Of a stretch of DNA of 64,000 nt, positions 1 to 11,812 are shown one piece after another (within the stretch, counting starts at the first letter, position 1; every line of letters begins with the position of its first letter). The notes below the pieces were generated by a model, which did not search any database, was not told the origin of the DNA, and saw only the letters and a list, made by a program, of their open reading frames with translations. Source of the DNA: Amblyomma americanum (Eukaryota; Arthropoda; Arachnida; Ixodida; Ixodidae); contig NC_135504.1 in the NCBI RefSeq assembly GCF_052857255.1, positions 134,838,929 through 134,902,928 on the forward strand, given 5' to 3'. The translations under genes and the position numbers were made by a program.

Positions 1-1250
1 TGGCTTTGGGTCAGGTTTTTTCTGTACTACTCAGTTGCTTTAGTTTCGTAAGGATCTCTTTTCTTTCTATGACAGTGGCTCTCAAATAGATTGCGTATTT
101 AGAGATTTTAAGAAAACCTTTGAGTTTCTCCCTCATTTACTATTATTGCTTAAGTTAAGTTGTCTTGGTCTGCATCCCACTGTCATCGATTGGCTTCATT
201 CGTATCTTCAGGACCGCATGCAGCATGTTTTGATTAATTGTTCGCACTCAGACTATGTAAATGCTTCCTCAGGTGTACCGCAGGGGTCTGTTCTTCGACC
301 CCTTTTTTATTTATGTCAATGATGCTGTTTTTGATCTTACCTGCAAAGCTCGGCAATATGCTGACGACTGTGTCATTTACCATGTTGTGGAAAGTTCCTA
401 TGATGCGTTAAATCTTCAGCAAAACTTGGATTTCATCCAGTGCTGGTGCTCAAAATGGCAAATGTCCTTGAAGGCTAAAAAATTCCAATTTATTTCCTTT
501 ACTCGAAAGCGTCCCCTTTACAAACAAGTTACTCATTACATAATGTTCCCTTGCCAAAAGTACTTGAATATAAGTATCTCGGTGTTTATTTTACATCTAA
601 CCTAACGTGGACGAGGCAAATTGAGTATATCACAACCAAGGCCTGCAGAATGCTTAATTTCTTAAAACAAAATTTCAATAAAGCGCCGTCTAATGTCAAA
701 CAAATCCTGTATTTCACTTACATATGACCAATTCTTGAATATGCCTGCCCTGAATGGGACCCAGTTTGCTTACTTACGTGACATGCGCGAGCGCGTCAAG
801 AATAATGGTGCGAGATTTGTGCCCAATAATTACAGCTCCCAAAGACCACCTTGGTTTAGGATCTTTCGCTAACCGTGGGAAACATTTGAGGTTGCAAATC
901 ATGCATCGCATCTATTTGGTTTCTGGTTTAGTTGTCTATATCTATTTCTGGTTTGGTTGTCTCCTCTCTTGCCTGATCTGTGTGTGTTTGCGCTGTTGAA
1001 CCACCATTATGCATCAACACCGACTAGCCCAATCTGCAGTTCTTCGATTTTGGAAGGTTGAGCATTGACAAAAACCGGTACCAGGTTCAACCTCACTTTT
1101 TTTCTGGACGACTTGATCATTAGAGGAAGATCCGAGAGAGTAAATGTAACACGGATATTTACAAAGAGTCGTACTTTCCAAGGACGATCAATGAGTGGAA
1201 CAGGCTGCCTTCTGGCATCACTGAGTTCTGCGAGGAAGATCGAGAAGAAG
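1..1250 (+). pseudogene. CR1-like LINE reverse transcriptase relic (3' half)
   Basis: Degenerate RT of a CR1-group non-LTR retrotransposon. The frame broken by stops and shifts still shows the fingers/palm segment (reading through HPTVIDWLHSYLQDR), then SGVPQGSVLRP, then the catalytic palm box YADDCVIY near 355-375. The thumb and C-terminus follow: PILEYACPEWDP near 730, and SYFPRTINEWNRLPSG near 1170-1215, which is the usual CR1 C-terminal block. It is cut by the window's left edge, so its endonuclease and ORF1 are not visible. At about 1250 it gives way to the ORF1 of another LINE. It cannot encode a working enzyme. Confidence 0.8.
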
Positions 1251-1259
1251 CGTGTCCCT

Positions 1260-2670
1260 GCTAAACTGGCTGCACATCGCTCTTCGGAAAAACCTCGCCA
1301 CCCACTTAAATACGTGCCCTATTTGAAGACAACTGCATCCTCACCTTCTCAAGAAGCTCCGGATGTCTTCCCACCGTCTGAGGCTTCCTGGGAACCATGC
1401 ATGAGTGCAGCTCAGCTGGGCACTGACGCTAAGCTTAGTGCCTCCTCTGCCACGCTGGCGGAGGTAGCTCTGCCGGTGTCTCTCGTGGCAGCACCTGCCA
1501 CGCAGTCGGCACCTCATCCGCGGCGCCAGGTACAGCTTTGTGGTCCCGGTTCATCGGCAGATGCATCCCTCCTGCCTTCCCGAAATGCCAAACTGCTCGT
1601 AAGTGATCTGCCACCAGGGCACATGGCCATCAACTCTACACCACCGGATGGGCCTCAAACGGCACGTCATGATGAACAAAACATTCCAGTGGACTTATCG
1701 GCACCTCTACCCGTGCAAACGTGCCCTCGTTAAACTCACAAGTGTCCTTGAAACGACAGCCAACCGATTCCATCTTCGGCAAGTGATGACTCCCAAGATA
1801 AGCGCACTTGTCTTATGATCGAGAAATTGGTGTAGCCTACACCCGGATCGTCTTCTTACAAAGTCACCAATAAATCACCAGCAAACAAAAGCCTCACGGA
1901 TTTACCAAACAGGATTCCACTGGCTAACTTGGACGCGTGCCTCGGCACCAAAGCTTTTTGGAAATTCACAGCCAGGACAAAGTCCAACACCATTGCAATG
2001 TGGCTTCCGATTCTGACTGCCGTAGAACGGCTGCAAACGCTCACCAGTATTTCACTAACAAGCGAAACCTCAGTGTCAGTACAAGTGTATTTAGTTGAAG
2101 GCTGCGACTTGCAGCGCTGCGTCGTCTACAATGTCGATATCAATGAAGATCAAACTGTACTCCATCGTGAGCTGTACTGTCCTACTCACCGTGTCATCCA
2201 GGCCCGACGCATGGGAAAGGGGCACTTTTGCATAGTCACCTTGCAAGACCCTTTGACACTACCAGCCCGTCTGTACTATTATGGCTGTATTTTACGGCCT
2301 CGGCCATACAAACCGAGTGCGGTATATTGCTATAACTGCTTCCGTACTGCACATATGCGCAAATCCTGCCCCCTCACTGCTGCCGGTGAAAGTACATCGG
2401 AAGAGAAAGTGGCTTATCGATGCGGCCTTCGTAAATGCGACGACCACGAGATAACATCTCCAAGCTGTCCGACAAAACAAAAGGCAACACAAAAGGTCAT
2501 CGTCGAATGACTAATAATTGGCCAAAACATGAAAGTATAACTTCATTGCGGACATCCAATCGGTTCGCAGCTCTCCAGCGGGATGACGACGAGTGGCCGG
2601 AGCTCCCGAAGCACACCTCGCATGATCCTTCAGCTCAGCAGCCTTCCAACTATACTGTGCGAAAATAAAG
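1260..2670 (+). pseudogene. I-type LINE ORF1 (nucleic-acid-binding Gag-like protein) relic
   Basis: Two overlapping frames (about 1065-1733 and 1929-2510) together resemble the ORF1 protein of an I-type LINE, which coats the element RNA. The second has an RRM-like stretch followed by a CCHC knuckle, CYNCFRTAHMRKSC (CX2CX4HX4C), near 2330-2370. Next comes a damaged second knuckle around 2420-2465 containing DDHEITSPSC. The proline/serine-rich first frame would be the N-terminal region. Stops and frame changes make it non-functional. It lies just upstream of the matching ORF2 relic starting at 3017, in the order expected for one element. Confidence 0.65.
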
Positions 2671-3016
2671 CCTCCGAAAACAACCAACAACGCCGCGCAG
2701 TGTGCCTGAACTACCGCAGGACGATATGGCCGCAGTCGACGAGCAAATCGCACGTCTTTTAGCGGAGGTCACCAAGTTCAGGCAACACCGAGAACTGCTC
2801 GCTCGACGTAGACCGGCAGCGGAATAATCCTCCACATCCATCAATGGCGCAGCAACATCACCTTCCTGCCGCCCACCAGTGTGATTTCCTGCCGCCTCTT
2901 CTCAGATTACATCAATGCCACTGGACAACTCTTCGACTTCTTTGCTCCGGTTTAAGGCAAACCGGTTGTCCAACCTGACGTCCGTGATTCAACAGCGCTT
3001 GGGCTAGTAACTAGAA
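2671..3016 (+). other. Inter-ORF/ORF1 tail of the I-type LINE relic
   Basis: Between the ORF1 knuckles and the ORF2 start there are only short broken frames. Part of it probably belongs to the ORF1 C-terminus (around 2720-2825). No separate gene, promoter or repeat was recognised. Confidence 0.4.
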
Positions 3017-4270
3017 ATGGCAAGTTCCAGTCGTGCTGGTGTGCTGCAGCGGAACTGCAGAGGCATTTCGCGAAGGTGGGAGAGCTCAAGACTCGGCTAC
3101 AAATTCACAAGCTCCAGGTATGGGCGATACTGCTACAGGAAACAATCGCTTTGCCATCGATTCCAGGCTTCAGTGCCTACATGTCTTCTTCAATGATAGA
3201 CCGTCGTGTACAAACTGCTGCTCCCCCGGGAAAGGCGGCGGTGTATGTGGACTCACGTTTTCCGCATGTACGCCTTGCTCTCGAAAACTTGTGCACGTCG
3301 TATTAAGAGGTAGTGGCGGTGGGTGGGAAACTTAAGAAGAGAACCGTTGTAGTCGTTTCATTTTATGCTAGACCAGCCGGTGGTGCTTCCTCCCGTATTA
3401 ATTTTGGTTGGTTAACAAGTGTCCGTCGGCAGAATCCCGGGTGTCCGACTTTAGTCGGAGGCGACCTTAACGCCCCTCACCAGGATTGGGGGTACCCCAC
3501 TTCGAGCCCTTGTTGCAGGCGTGTGCAGGATGCTTTCACGGATGCTCAATTTGTGCTGCTCAACCATCATGGGACAGCGACACGGCCAGTGCGTCAAACT
3601 CGCAGTGCTTCCTATGCTCAAGACTTGACGTGGTGGTCGGGTCCGGGTACTCCCTCCTGGCACACAGAGCCAGACTGCTGGGGTAGTGATCATGATCCTA
3701 TCATCATCGGTCTTTACACCTCACATTTCCGACCTTCACGCTACAAATGTCCTGTGATCAGTGGGACAGTTCTCGCTCCTGTATGGACAATCTCTCCTCA
3801 GATTCTTCGCCTATCCTAGTTGAGCGCAGACAAACAGCGCTCAGCAGTGCTACAACTACCACCTGGACTGATGTTGGTCGACTGGCACCAGACCTCGGCC
3901 TTCTTAACTTGTGGGCGGCACTCCGTCAAGCAGAGCTGGCTTGACGAGCTGGCTTGACGAGCTGGCGAGACCCTACTTCGTCGCAGGCACGTACGCGATT
4001 GCACTATCTTAGAGCTAAGGCACGCCAATACGAACGCGACCTCTCTCGGCGGCAGTGGCATGCGCGGTGCGAACAATTTTCTGCAAAATCCTCGAATGCA
4101 TCTCTCTGGCGAACATTCCGTACATTGGAACACGGTCGCCGTTCGACTGACGCAGCAGCAACCTGTTGCTTTGCGGCTAAATTGTCGCCAGATGATTTCG
4201 CCAATGAAGGAGCGCGAAAGTTTTTCCCAAAATACGATGCTGTGCCTTCTTCAGCCGCTAGTTTAAATAT
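3017..4270 (+). pseudogene. I-type LINE ORF2, endonuclease part (relic)
   Basis: Apurinic-type endonuclease and linker of an I-type LINE ORF2. The ATG at 3017 starts a frame reading VLQRNCRGI, matching the start of the intact relative at 54,979-58,470 (VVQWNCRGF). Further motifs are LLQETIALP, VGGDLNAPHQDWGYP (about 3450-3500) and WGSDHDPIIIGL (about 3680), which are the catalytic core and the SDH box. Around 3300 the frame has a stop, and near 3790-3960 it shifts. The linker segment up to about 4262 aligns by eye with residues 300-400 of the intact copy. There it is interrupted by an antisense LINE and a SINE. ORF2 resumes at 6697. Confidence 0.85.
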
Positions 4271-4279
4271 GGCAGGCAT

Positions 4280-6370
4280 TCCTGTGCATGCTTGATGTTT
4301 GTTGAAATCTTTTAGCAAATAAAAGTTTGCCATGGGACCGAGGCTACCGGTGACGTAAAAGTCACGTGACAGGGCTTTCGGCACCACAGATTACATGCGC
4401 AACACAAGATACGGCATGGAGCAAAACAAAACTGTCACTCAGTGGTCGCGGATACATTGCACATACAAACTCATTAAAAAAATATACAACACCTTACGTA
4501 CACCAAACGAACAGATACAAAATCAGAAATGCGAGGACACAGCAGGAATAGGGCACAAATAATCACAATGTTCCACAAAATATAGTTTAGTTGATTTTTT
4601 TTCTGAAAGATGACAAGGATGATGATTGTTTAAGAAGATCATATATACAAGGGTAACTGTTTTTGGGATTTGCCAGTGAATTAACAGCTCACCATACCCG
4701 GTTCTTACACGAGGTTTTTGAAAGTTGGCTTTTCTTAAACCATAGTGTGGATCTGTATTGGTAAACGTATTTAAAAACGCACTACAATCAGTTTTGCATT
4801 GCATGTATATACCTTCGAACAGTCGTTGATTATAGAGTGCTGTTGTACTTAATATCTGACTTTTTTTAAAGTACGCTAAAACAGTCATATCTTGATAGAT
4901 TGTAAATGAAACGCAAGCCTTTTTTTGTACAATATAAATCTTTTCCATGCTTGTTTTCGTGTCTACTCCCTATACTAACACACAGTACTGCACGCGAGAC
5001 TGGACCGTGGAAAAATATAGATGCAAATGTATTGGGAGAAGGAGGCGAAATTTATTTAGTATACCAACGTATGGGGCAGTTTTTCTGGGTACAAGGTCTA
5101 CATGGTAGCACCCACGGAGGTTTTCGTGAAACAGCACGCCTAAATATTTATGCACTGAAACACGTTCTAGGGGGCTTAACTGGAAGGAATGTGGGATATA
5201 ATCAATTATTGGTTTATTGACAGCTGAAATGATAAAATATTTCGTTTTGTTAACATTTAACATCAGCTGGTTGGCAGAAAGCTATTCCGACAGCTCTTCA
5301 AGCCATTTGTTTGCCACAGACGTTAAAGCGGGTAACTTTTGTGAGGCGAAAAATGCTCTAGTGTCATCGGCATAGAGCAATGTTTTAAAGTTCCAGGGAT
5401 AGCAATGTTGTCATTAATATGTATAAGAAATAATATAGGGCCTAAGATGAAACCCTGAGGAACCCCATATTTTATGAACTTCGAACCCGAGGCAATATCA
5501 TTCAAAACGACTAAGTGAGAAAAGTTGGACAAATAGCTGCGAAATAGCTGGAATGCGATGCCTCTTATTCCGTAGAGCGGTAATTTTTGTAAAAGCATTT
5601 GATGTTTAATTGGGACGAAAGCAGTGTTAAAATCCAGAAAAATTCCTATGGTAAACAACCGCATTTCTATGTTATATGCTAACTTTGCAGAGTCAGTTGA
5701 TTTACCCTTCTGCAAACCAGACTGGGCTGCAGAGAGCAGCGCATTTTTAGTTAAGTGCTTAGTTGACCTTGTATTAATTACTTTTTCTGCTAGTTAAGAA
5801 AACAGCGGGAGCACCGATATTGGACGGTAGTAACTGATACAGTCGGCAGCACCGCCTTTGTGAAGAAGTATGACTTCAGCGATTTTCATTTTATCCGGAA
5901 ATATTCCGGTATATTATACCTGATTTGCTAAGTGGCATAGGACTTCATAGAGGATATCAGAAACAGTTTTGATTGGCACTGCAGAAATGACATAAAAACG
6001 AGAAGAACTGCTATTTTTAAGCCCGTTGATTAGGCAAACAATTTCCGTTTCTGTGGTCGGGTAAAGAAACATGGAGTTGGATGGGTTGCATTGAATACAT
6101 TTTTCGAACTCATAAGAACCACGAGCAGTAAAAGATCCAAAAGATAAAAATTTCTATTGAACTCATTGCTCAGAGCAGCACCGCCAAACATTTGGTTATC
6201 GATATTTAATTCAGCGGGTATAAAGGTATGAAGTTTAATAAGTAAACTTTTAAAACGCGCCAAAACTTTTGAGGATCATAGCAAATGTCAGCAAATTTGT
6301 TGACATAGTAGCGAAGGCGTGCTTTCTTTATATCGGTACCAAACTTGTGTTTTGTTTGTATTCCGCTATC
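4280..6370 (-). pseudogene. Antisense CR1-like LINE RT relic, inserted in the I-type LINE
   Basis: Read on the minus strand, broken frames give RT segments in the expected order. Near 5450-5715 there is FLDFNTAFVPIKHQML followed by GVPQGFILGPILFLIHIND. Near 4970-5263 there is a thumb/connection block with YLGVLFHENL. The segment at 4523-4948 looks like the C-terminal coding or 3' region. Many stops and frame changes show it is old. It sits between two halves of the I-type ORF2 (about 4270 and 6697), so it inserted after that element. The exact ends are uncertain; the left boundary around 4262-4330 was set by loss of similarity to the host ORF2. Confidence 0.7.
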
Positions 6371-6376
6371 AAAATG
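6368..6376. repeat. Target-site duplication of the SINE, left copy
   Basis: ATCAAAATG, repeated exactly at 6691-6699 on the other side of the SINE. Confidence 0.8.
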
Positions 6377-6690
6377 TTGCCACGCCGCGGTGGCTCAGTG
6401 GTTAGGGCGCTCGACTGCTGATCCGGAGTTCCCGGGTTCGAACACGACCGCGGCGGCTGCGTTTTTATGGAGGAAAAACGCTAAGGCGCCCGTGTGCTGT
6501 GCGATGTCAGTGCACGTTAAAGATCCCCAGGTGGTCGAAATTATTCCGGAGCCCTCCACTACGGCACCTCTTCTTCTTTTCTTCTTTCACTCCCTCCCTT
6601 ATCCCTTCCCTTACGGCGCGGTTCAGGTGTCCAACGATATATGAGACAGATACTGCGCCATTTTCTTTCCCCCAAATACCAATTATTATT
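6377..6690 (+). mobile_element. tRNA-derived SINE, Ruka-like (tick)
   Basis: A short non-autonomous retroposon with a tRNA-like head. The Pol III A box lies near 6391-6402 (TGGCTCAGTGG) and the B box at 6435-6443 (GGTTCGAAC). A tRNA-unrelated body of about 230 bp follows and ends in an ATT-repeat tail near 6682-6691. The 9-bp sequence ATCAAAATG is found exactly at both sides (6368-6376 and 6691-6699), which I read as the target-site duplication. From memory, the head and body match the Ruka SINE family of ixodid ticks. It has no coding capacity and would rely on a LINE for retroposition. Because the duplicated site joins the antisense LINE to the I-type ORF2, this is the youngest of the three layers here. 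Confidence 0.88.
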
Positions 6691-6699
6691 ATCAAAATG
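6691..6699. repeat. Target-site duplication of the SINE, right copy
   Basis: ATCAAAATG, identical to 6368-6376; its last bases are the first bases of the resumed ORF2 relic. Confidence 0.8.
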
Positions 6700-9060
6700 C
6701 CGTCTGATGTCGACGTAGACGGAACTGCGTGCCCATTCTCTATGCGGGAGTTGCTGGCTGCAATAGATGATGCGAAACGGAAAACACCGCCCGGCCCTCT
6801 GACAATATTCAGTACGAGGTGTACAAGAATTTCAGTAGCGCTGCAGTCCCTCAAATACCAGACACCATAAACAAAGTATGGTTGGATGGCGTATTGCCCG
6901 AGAGCTGAAAATCCGCTGTCGTAATTCCTATCCCGAAAGCAGGAAAGCCCCCGACGGACCTTGCAAACTTGCGACCTATCTCCTTAACTCTTACGCTGTG
7001 CAAGCTGGCGGAGAAAATGCTAGCCAAATGATTGTCATGGTGGCTAGAGCAGCACGGTTTTTATGACCCCGCACAAATCGGCTTTCTTCCATATATTGGT
7101 ACAGAAGACGGGTTGACTGTCTTGGCATCTGCAGTGTTCTCATCTACCCGCTGCCGCAATGTGCGTACGGTTTTAGCAATAGACGTTGAAAAGGCATATG
7201 ACAACATCACTTATGCAGCCATTCTGAATTCCATTGACATGCTTCATCTCCCTTGTGCGTAGAGTGCGTAGTTTTGTCAAATCATTTTTGGAAGGCTGCA
7301 AATTTGCAATACGCCTCAACGGCGAAGCGGTGGGATCATTTGTTGCTCTCTGCTGCGTGCCCCAGGGATCAGTATTGTCGCCGACGTTATTTAATATTGC
7401 TTTCATCCCGCTGGCTTGGCGCTTACATGACAGCCGTGACATAAAATTCCTTCAGTACGCTGACGACATCACGGTGTGGAGTACTCAACAAGACCTCCGT
7501 AATCAGGAGGCTGCCCTTCAATCTGCCTTGGATGTTACCTGTAATTACGCTTCATCTATCGGTCTTCAGCTACCCGTGCAAAAACAACATACACGTCAGT
7601 CGCCAACCACTGGGGACGCCGTAACTTGCTGCAAGTTCAATCCCTCTTTGTCTATCAGGCACCCCAATACAGGAAAGTCCGAGTGTAACAATCCTTGGCT
7701 TAATGATTCACAAATCAGGATCATCGACAGGCATGGCTTTCTCGGGCAAAAAGGCAAGCTATTCTGACTTTGGGTTTGATTAGAAGAATTGCTCCTAAAA
7801 CTGGTGGCGCAGGCTCGTTCGTTGCACGCCAGTTTGTGAGGGCAGTTCTGCAGCCACGTATCTTTTATCCAGTCCAGTTTCAACATCTTGCAAGAGCCCA
7901 ATGGGATCACCTTGAAGCCGTAAACCGAGAGGCTATGAGGACCATTACATGCCTTCCACGCATCCCGCTGGTCATAGCATTACAAGAGAATGCGCAGCTC
8001 AATACCACTGAGGAGCTGGTGTAGCAGCGCCGTGAAGCGCGCAGCCTTACGGCCAGTCTATCGCACTCCACGCATGCACTGAGGACTTATGCAACGTCAC
8101 ACTCCATTCTTCAGCCGCCAACGCCAGTTCCTCCCCCATTGAAGTTTGTTCAGCGACAACAAGCCAACAGATAATCACCGGCCAACATCTGTTAATTCGG
8201 CATCGTTGCTTCGCCAGAAATCTGAGGAACAAGAGGCTTGCCTGCCTGAAGGATCCATTGTTGTCTACGTAGACGCAAGCATACAAGACTGCAAAGCAAC
8301 CACAGCTATTTACTGCCCGCGCAGACCTGCCCTGAATCAAATCTCTTGGTTTCAGCTTACGGAATCCCTTTCGTCCTTTTGTGCTGAGCTCGTTGCAGTT
8401 CAAGAAGCACTCTACTCCGTGGCCGACATAACTATGCTCCCTGTGGCCCGCGTTATCATCCGCACTGACGCCCTTCAAGTTGTCCGGTTGTTACGACGTG
8501 TTAGCCGCTGTCCAACGATATGTCAGGACATCCACCGGCTCGCGGCACGAATCCTGCAGCCAGTACGTATTGAGTGGGTCCCACAGGATCGGCTGACCTA
8601 TCAAAGCCAGGCAGATTTAGCGACCCGCCTTGAGAATCCAGAGTCATCACTGCCTCGGCTCTTTCATTTGGACAATTTTGCCCTCCTTTCATCAGGAAAG
8701 GAACTACCCCGCCGCCGCCACATGTTCTCATCCCTCCGTGTGCGCTGACCCTCCCCCGTGGTCTTACCCGTGCAGAGGAGGTTGCGATTAGGAGGATCCG
8801 GGTCGGGGTTGTCCTCACACCAGCCGTCACTCGGAAGTGGCCTCCGTACCGAGATTTGTTTCTTTGACCAGGGTGTCCGATATGTAAACACTAGGACATT
8901 GAAGCCGACATTCATCACTTGTCGTGGGACTGCCCAGCTCTCAAGCCTGCAAGGATCCGAGCCTGAGAGTAGCGGGTCTTACATCAAGCAACCCTGCTTC
9001 ATACATTGCCTGGACGCAGGGACCGTACCATCGTTCTCTACTGGACTTCATCAAATCAGC
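6697..9060 (+). pseudogene. I-type LINE ORF2, RT and RNase H part (relic)
   Basis: Continuation of the ORF2 begun at 3017. In order: an RT entry block (FSMRELLAAIDDAKRKT, 6735-6785), AQIGFLPYIGTEDGLTVLA (7070-7130), VPQGSVLSPTLFNIAF (7360-7405), and the palm box QYADDITVW (7453-7480). The thumb region is at 7770-8020. RNase H starts with VVYVDASIQDC (about 8260-8292), then FCAELVAVQEAL and IIRTDALQVV (8455-8480). The C-terminal block LTRAEEVAIRRIRVG lies near 8768-8812 and precedes a degraded zinc-binding tail. Frames change repeatedly (near 6870, 7260, 7600, 8024 and 8750), so it is dead. A poly(A) signal AATAAA near 9136 follows. Confidence 0.85.
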
Positions 9061-9135
9061 TAGCCTTTTCTCATTCATTTAATCTCTACTACATCATTCA
9101 TCACACCTTAACCCATCACAGATGCCCTGGGGCAA

Positions 9136-9141
9136 TAAATT
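9136..9141 (+). promoter_or_regulatory. Poly(A) signal of the I-type LINE relic
   Basis: An AATAAA-type hexamer in GGCAATAAATTTCG, about 75 bp after the end of the ORF2 relic. It marks the probable 3' end of that element. Confidence 0.45.
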
Positions 9142-9169
9142 TCGCTTAAAAAACGATCAATTCCGCCCA

Positions 9170-9930
9170 TTGTTATCTGATGTGTGACTTGGCGCGCAGT
9201 ACTTTTGCGCGTGTCTTTTCATTTCATTAGAGTTTGTTTTTTGGAGCGTGGTTGTTCTCCTTCAGTGCATGCTTTTCCTCACTATTATTAGTTGTGTTTT
9301 GTATTTTTGTATTTGTATTTTGCAGTTGTATTTGTATTGTATTTTTTATCCTCTGTGATTATAAATTACTAATAATTTATAAATTCAAAAATAATTGTAA
9401 ACTACAAACGCTTGAACTTAATTTACCGACGAATCTTAAGAAGTACAAAGTTTTGCCTAGTGTTAAGCCAAGTGAGTTAAAAATGTATTTTGTTAATATA
9501 TAGGCAGCTTGCATTTTATGTTACTCTGTTGGCCGCCGGTGCCATGTATGCGTATTGAGTGTTTTTTCTCTTTATTTTTCTGCTCTTTGTTTTCATGCGT
9601 CTGTAAACTGTTGTTGCTGAACATACATGCTCATTGTTTCCATTGCACTGAATCGATATGTCACTTGCTCCGTTGTATTTGTGTTTGTTCAAACCTATGT
9701 ATATTTGTAAACATTTTTTCTGTTTCATACTTTTATAATTACAGTGCGTTTGCCCTGTACTGCCATTCAGAGGTGCTTCGACCCAGTCAAGCTGCTTTTT
9801 AGTAGCTTTTAGCTCTTTTACCCTTTTATTGATCCTCTCAGCAAAAATAAAACAAACATAAATGAAAGAGAGAGGGAGCCAGGACCAGCAACGCTTTACC
9901 GGGCTTAAAGCCAATAAAAAAAGAAAAAGA
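9170..9930. other. AT-rich stretch with no identified gene
   Basis: T-rich on the plus strand, with short frames of low-complexity composition rich in Phe, Leu and Cys. A segment ending near 9850 with AAAATAAAAC could be a LINE 3' untranslated region, but no protein domain, repeat pair or terminal structure was recognised. Confidence 0.3.
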
Positions 9931-10069
9931 GCTAAGCGCCTAAAAAAACCTTAATTTATAGAGAAAGGCAGGAAAATAGAAACAAGAAACAAAGAAAACC
10001 CCCAAAGGCACAGAACAGACACAAGCACAGATAGCGTCACAGAGAATGTCAGCACAGATGAAGTCACAG

Positions 10070-10250
10070 GCACAGTTGGTCCAGACACCACAGACAGTCA
10101 GAAGCACAGATAAAGTCACCGATAACGTCAACAAAGATAAAGTCACAGGCAAAGTTGGTCCAGACACCACGGACAGTCAGACGCACAGATTAAGTCACAG
10201 AAAATGTCAGCACAGATAAAGACACAGGCACAGTAGGTTCACAGTGTCAG
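10070..10250. repeat. 79-bp minisatellite, about 2.3 copies
   Basis: The phrase GCACAGTTGGTCCAGACACC recurs with a 79-bp step (starts near 10,070, 10,149 and 10,228, the last one diverged). Within each unit a shorter phrase CACAGATAAAGTCAC is repeated. It lies in or just beyond the 3' untranslated part of the antisense R1/LOA-like LINE, so it may be that element's own tail repeat. Confidence 0.7.
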
Positions 10251-10831
10251 ACCACAGAGAGATATATCATTGTCCAGCAAAGGAACACAGAGCACTTCTC
10301 TGTACAGAGCTTATGCAGCAAAATGATAGTTGCGAAGGTAGTCATCGGGAATGTTTAGGAATTGTGCTACTAATGAGATGAACCATTTGAATCAGAACAG
10401 CACAAGCAGCAGGGTTATTCAAAAGAGAGGGGTAAGTAGACAGTGTAATGTTACATGAGCAGAGAGACTTTAAACCGGAAACTAAAGGAGCAGTAAGGGA
10501 GCAATTCCGGAAGTAATGACTGACATCTTCGCACAAAACACCGCATGAGCAAATTCAAGGAGATAAGTCAATTTTTTTAAAGGAGAAAGAGAATCGGCCA
10601 TGCCCAGTGCGTAAAGTAAAAAGAGGACTCCTAAGTAGACGGATGGAAGGAATATTGACCGTATCGGGGATCCAGTTAAATAATTCTGTGCCGCCATTAT
10701 TTTCTTGCCAATAAGTTCGCCATAAAAGAAGTGAAGAATGATGTAAACGGGAACGCACGCAACAGCCTGAAAGGATAGAAGTGAGTAAATGGTCATATTG
10801 TCCAGCGCTACCAGCAGCCTGGTCGGCTAAT

Positions 10832-11812
10832 TCATTTAAAAAAAATTCCGGAGTGACTCCGGATATGCAATAAAATAAATGAGGCAAGAGAAGACAAACG
10901 ATAGAGATCTTTCTTAATGGAAGTAATTGTCGGGTTAAATGAAGTAACCGAAGACAGAGCAGAAAGCAGAGATAGAAAATCAGAGTATAAATGAACGGGC
11001 ATAGAAGGAAGGTTATTAATAGCAAACGCAACAGCGGAATGGAATGCTACAAGCTCGGCGGCATAGGCACTTGAAGGTGGTTCTAAGGATATGCGATGAA
11101 CGTATAAAGTATTTTGTGTGGAGCTAAGAACAACAAAAGCAGCACCAGCACAGTGATGAGTGAATGACCCATCTGTGTAAATATGCAGTGCGCGTTGACA
11201 CGAAAAAGCCAAGGCTTCCTGATTACTATGTTGAGCAAAAGAAAATTTATATTTTAATGAGGGATGGTCAGACCAGATATTAAGTACTGGCTGAATTTCA
11301 AACGGGTTATAATAAGTCTTGCCGCAGACAACGGGTTGTCGTAATGTAAAAAGCATAAACTCTGCACACAATTGGTCAAGATAAATAGGCAGTGGAAGAA
11401 CATTGGCAAGGACATGAAGAGCAACAGTTCTCGTAGTACTGTAGGCACCAGTAAGAGCAAGAAGCGGAATGCGTTGCAACGATAAGACACGATCTCTAAG
11501 TTTGGAAGGCGGACAATGGAACCACAAAGCTGGTGCGGCATAGGTGATTGTAGGAAGAATAACCTGATGATACATTAGGCGCAAATGCGATGGATAAGCG
11601 CGAAAATGGAAACGGAACCAATTAAGGAGCTTGGTCATAGATGCAATAATTTTCTCTTGCAAATTATTAACATGAGGAATAAAGCTTAGATGGGAGTCAA
11701 AAACAACTACTAATAATTTAATATTTGGTTCACACTTGAGACTGTAATTGTCTAGGCGTATAGTTGGCTTACGTTTGCGCAACGCCGGGACTTCATTAAA
11801 AAAATAAAACAT
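10832..11812 (-). pseudogene. Longest open piece of the R1/LOA-like LINE: RT thumb plus RNase H
   Basis: A 326-codon open stretch. Its first 200 residues cover the RT thumb/connection (LLVVVFDSHLSFIPHVNNLQ, then LPTITYAAPALW). Residues about 205-320 form an RNase H fold whose acidic residues sit in IYTDGSF (first Asp), AELVAFH (Glu) and LYSDFLS (Asp). The late His is in RSHSG. The frame is lost after SHSGIFFK. The next frame (10,555-11,031) continues the C-terminal tail after a shift, so this is a fragment of a larger dead ORF2. Confidence 0.75.

Noticed and set aside
6391..6443. Apparent tRNA gene with A and B boxes
   Set aside because: The tRNA-like head continues into a SINE body and is bounded by a 9-bp duplication; it does not close into a mature tRNA with an acceptor stem.
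9234..9802. Membrane-protein-like Phe/Cys-rich frames
   Set aside because: Low-complexity T-rich DNA; no conserved motif and competing frames on both strands.
10070..10250. CRISPR-like spaced repeats
   Set aside because: The spacing comes from a 79-bp minisatellite with diverged units in a eukaryotic retroelement context; no cas genes and no unique spacers.
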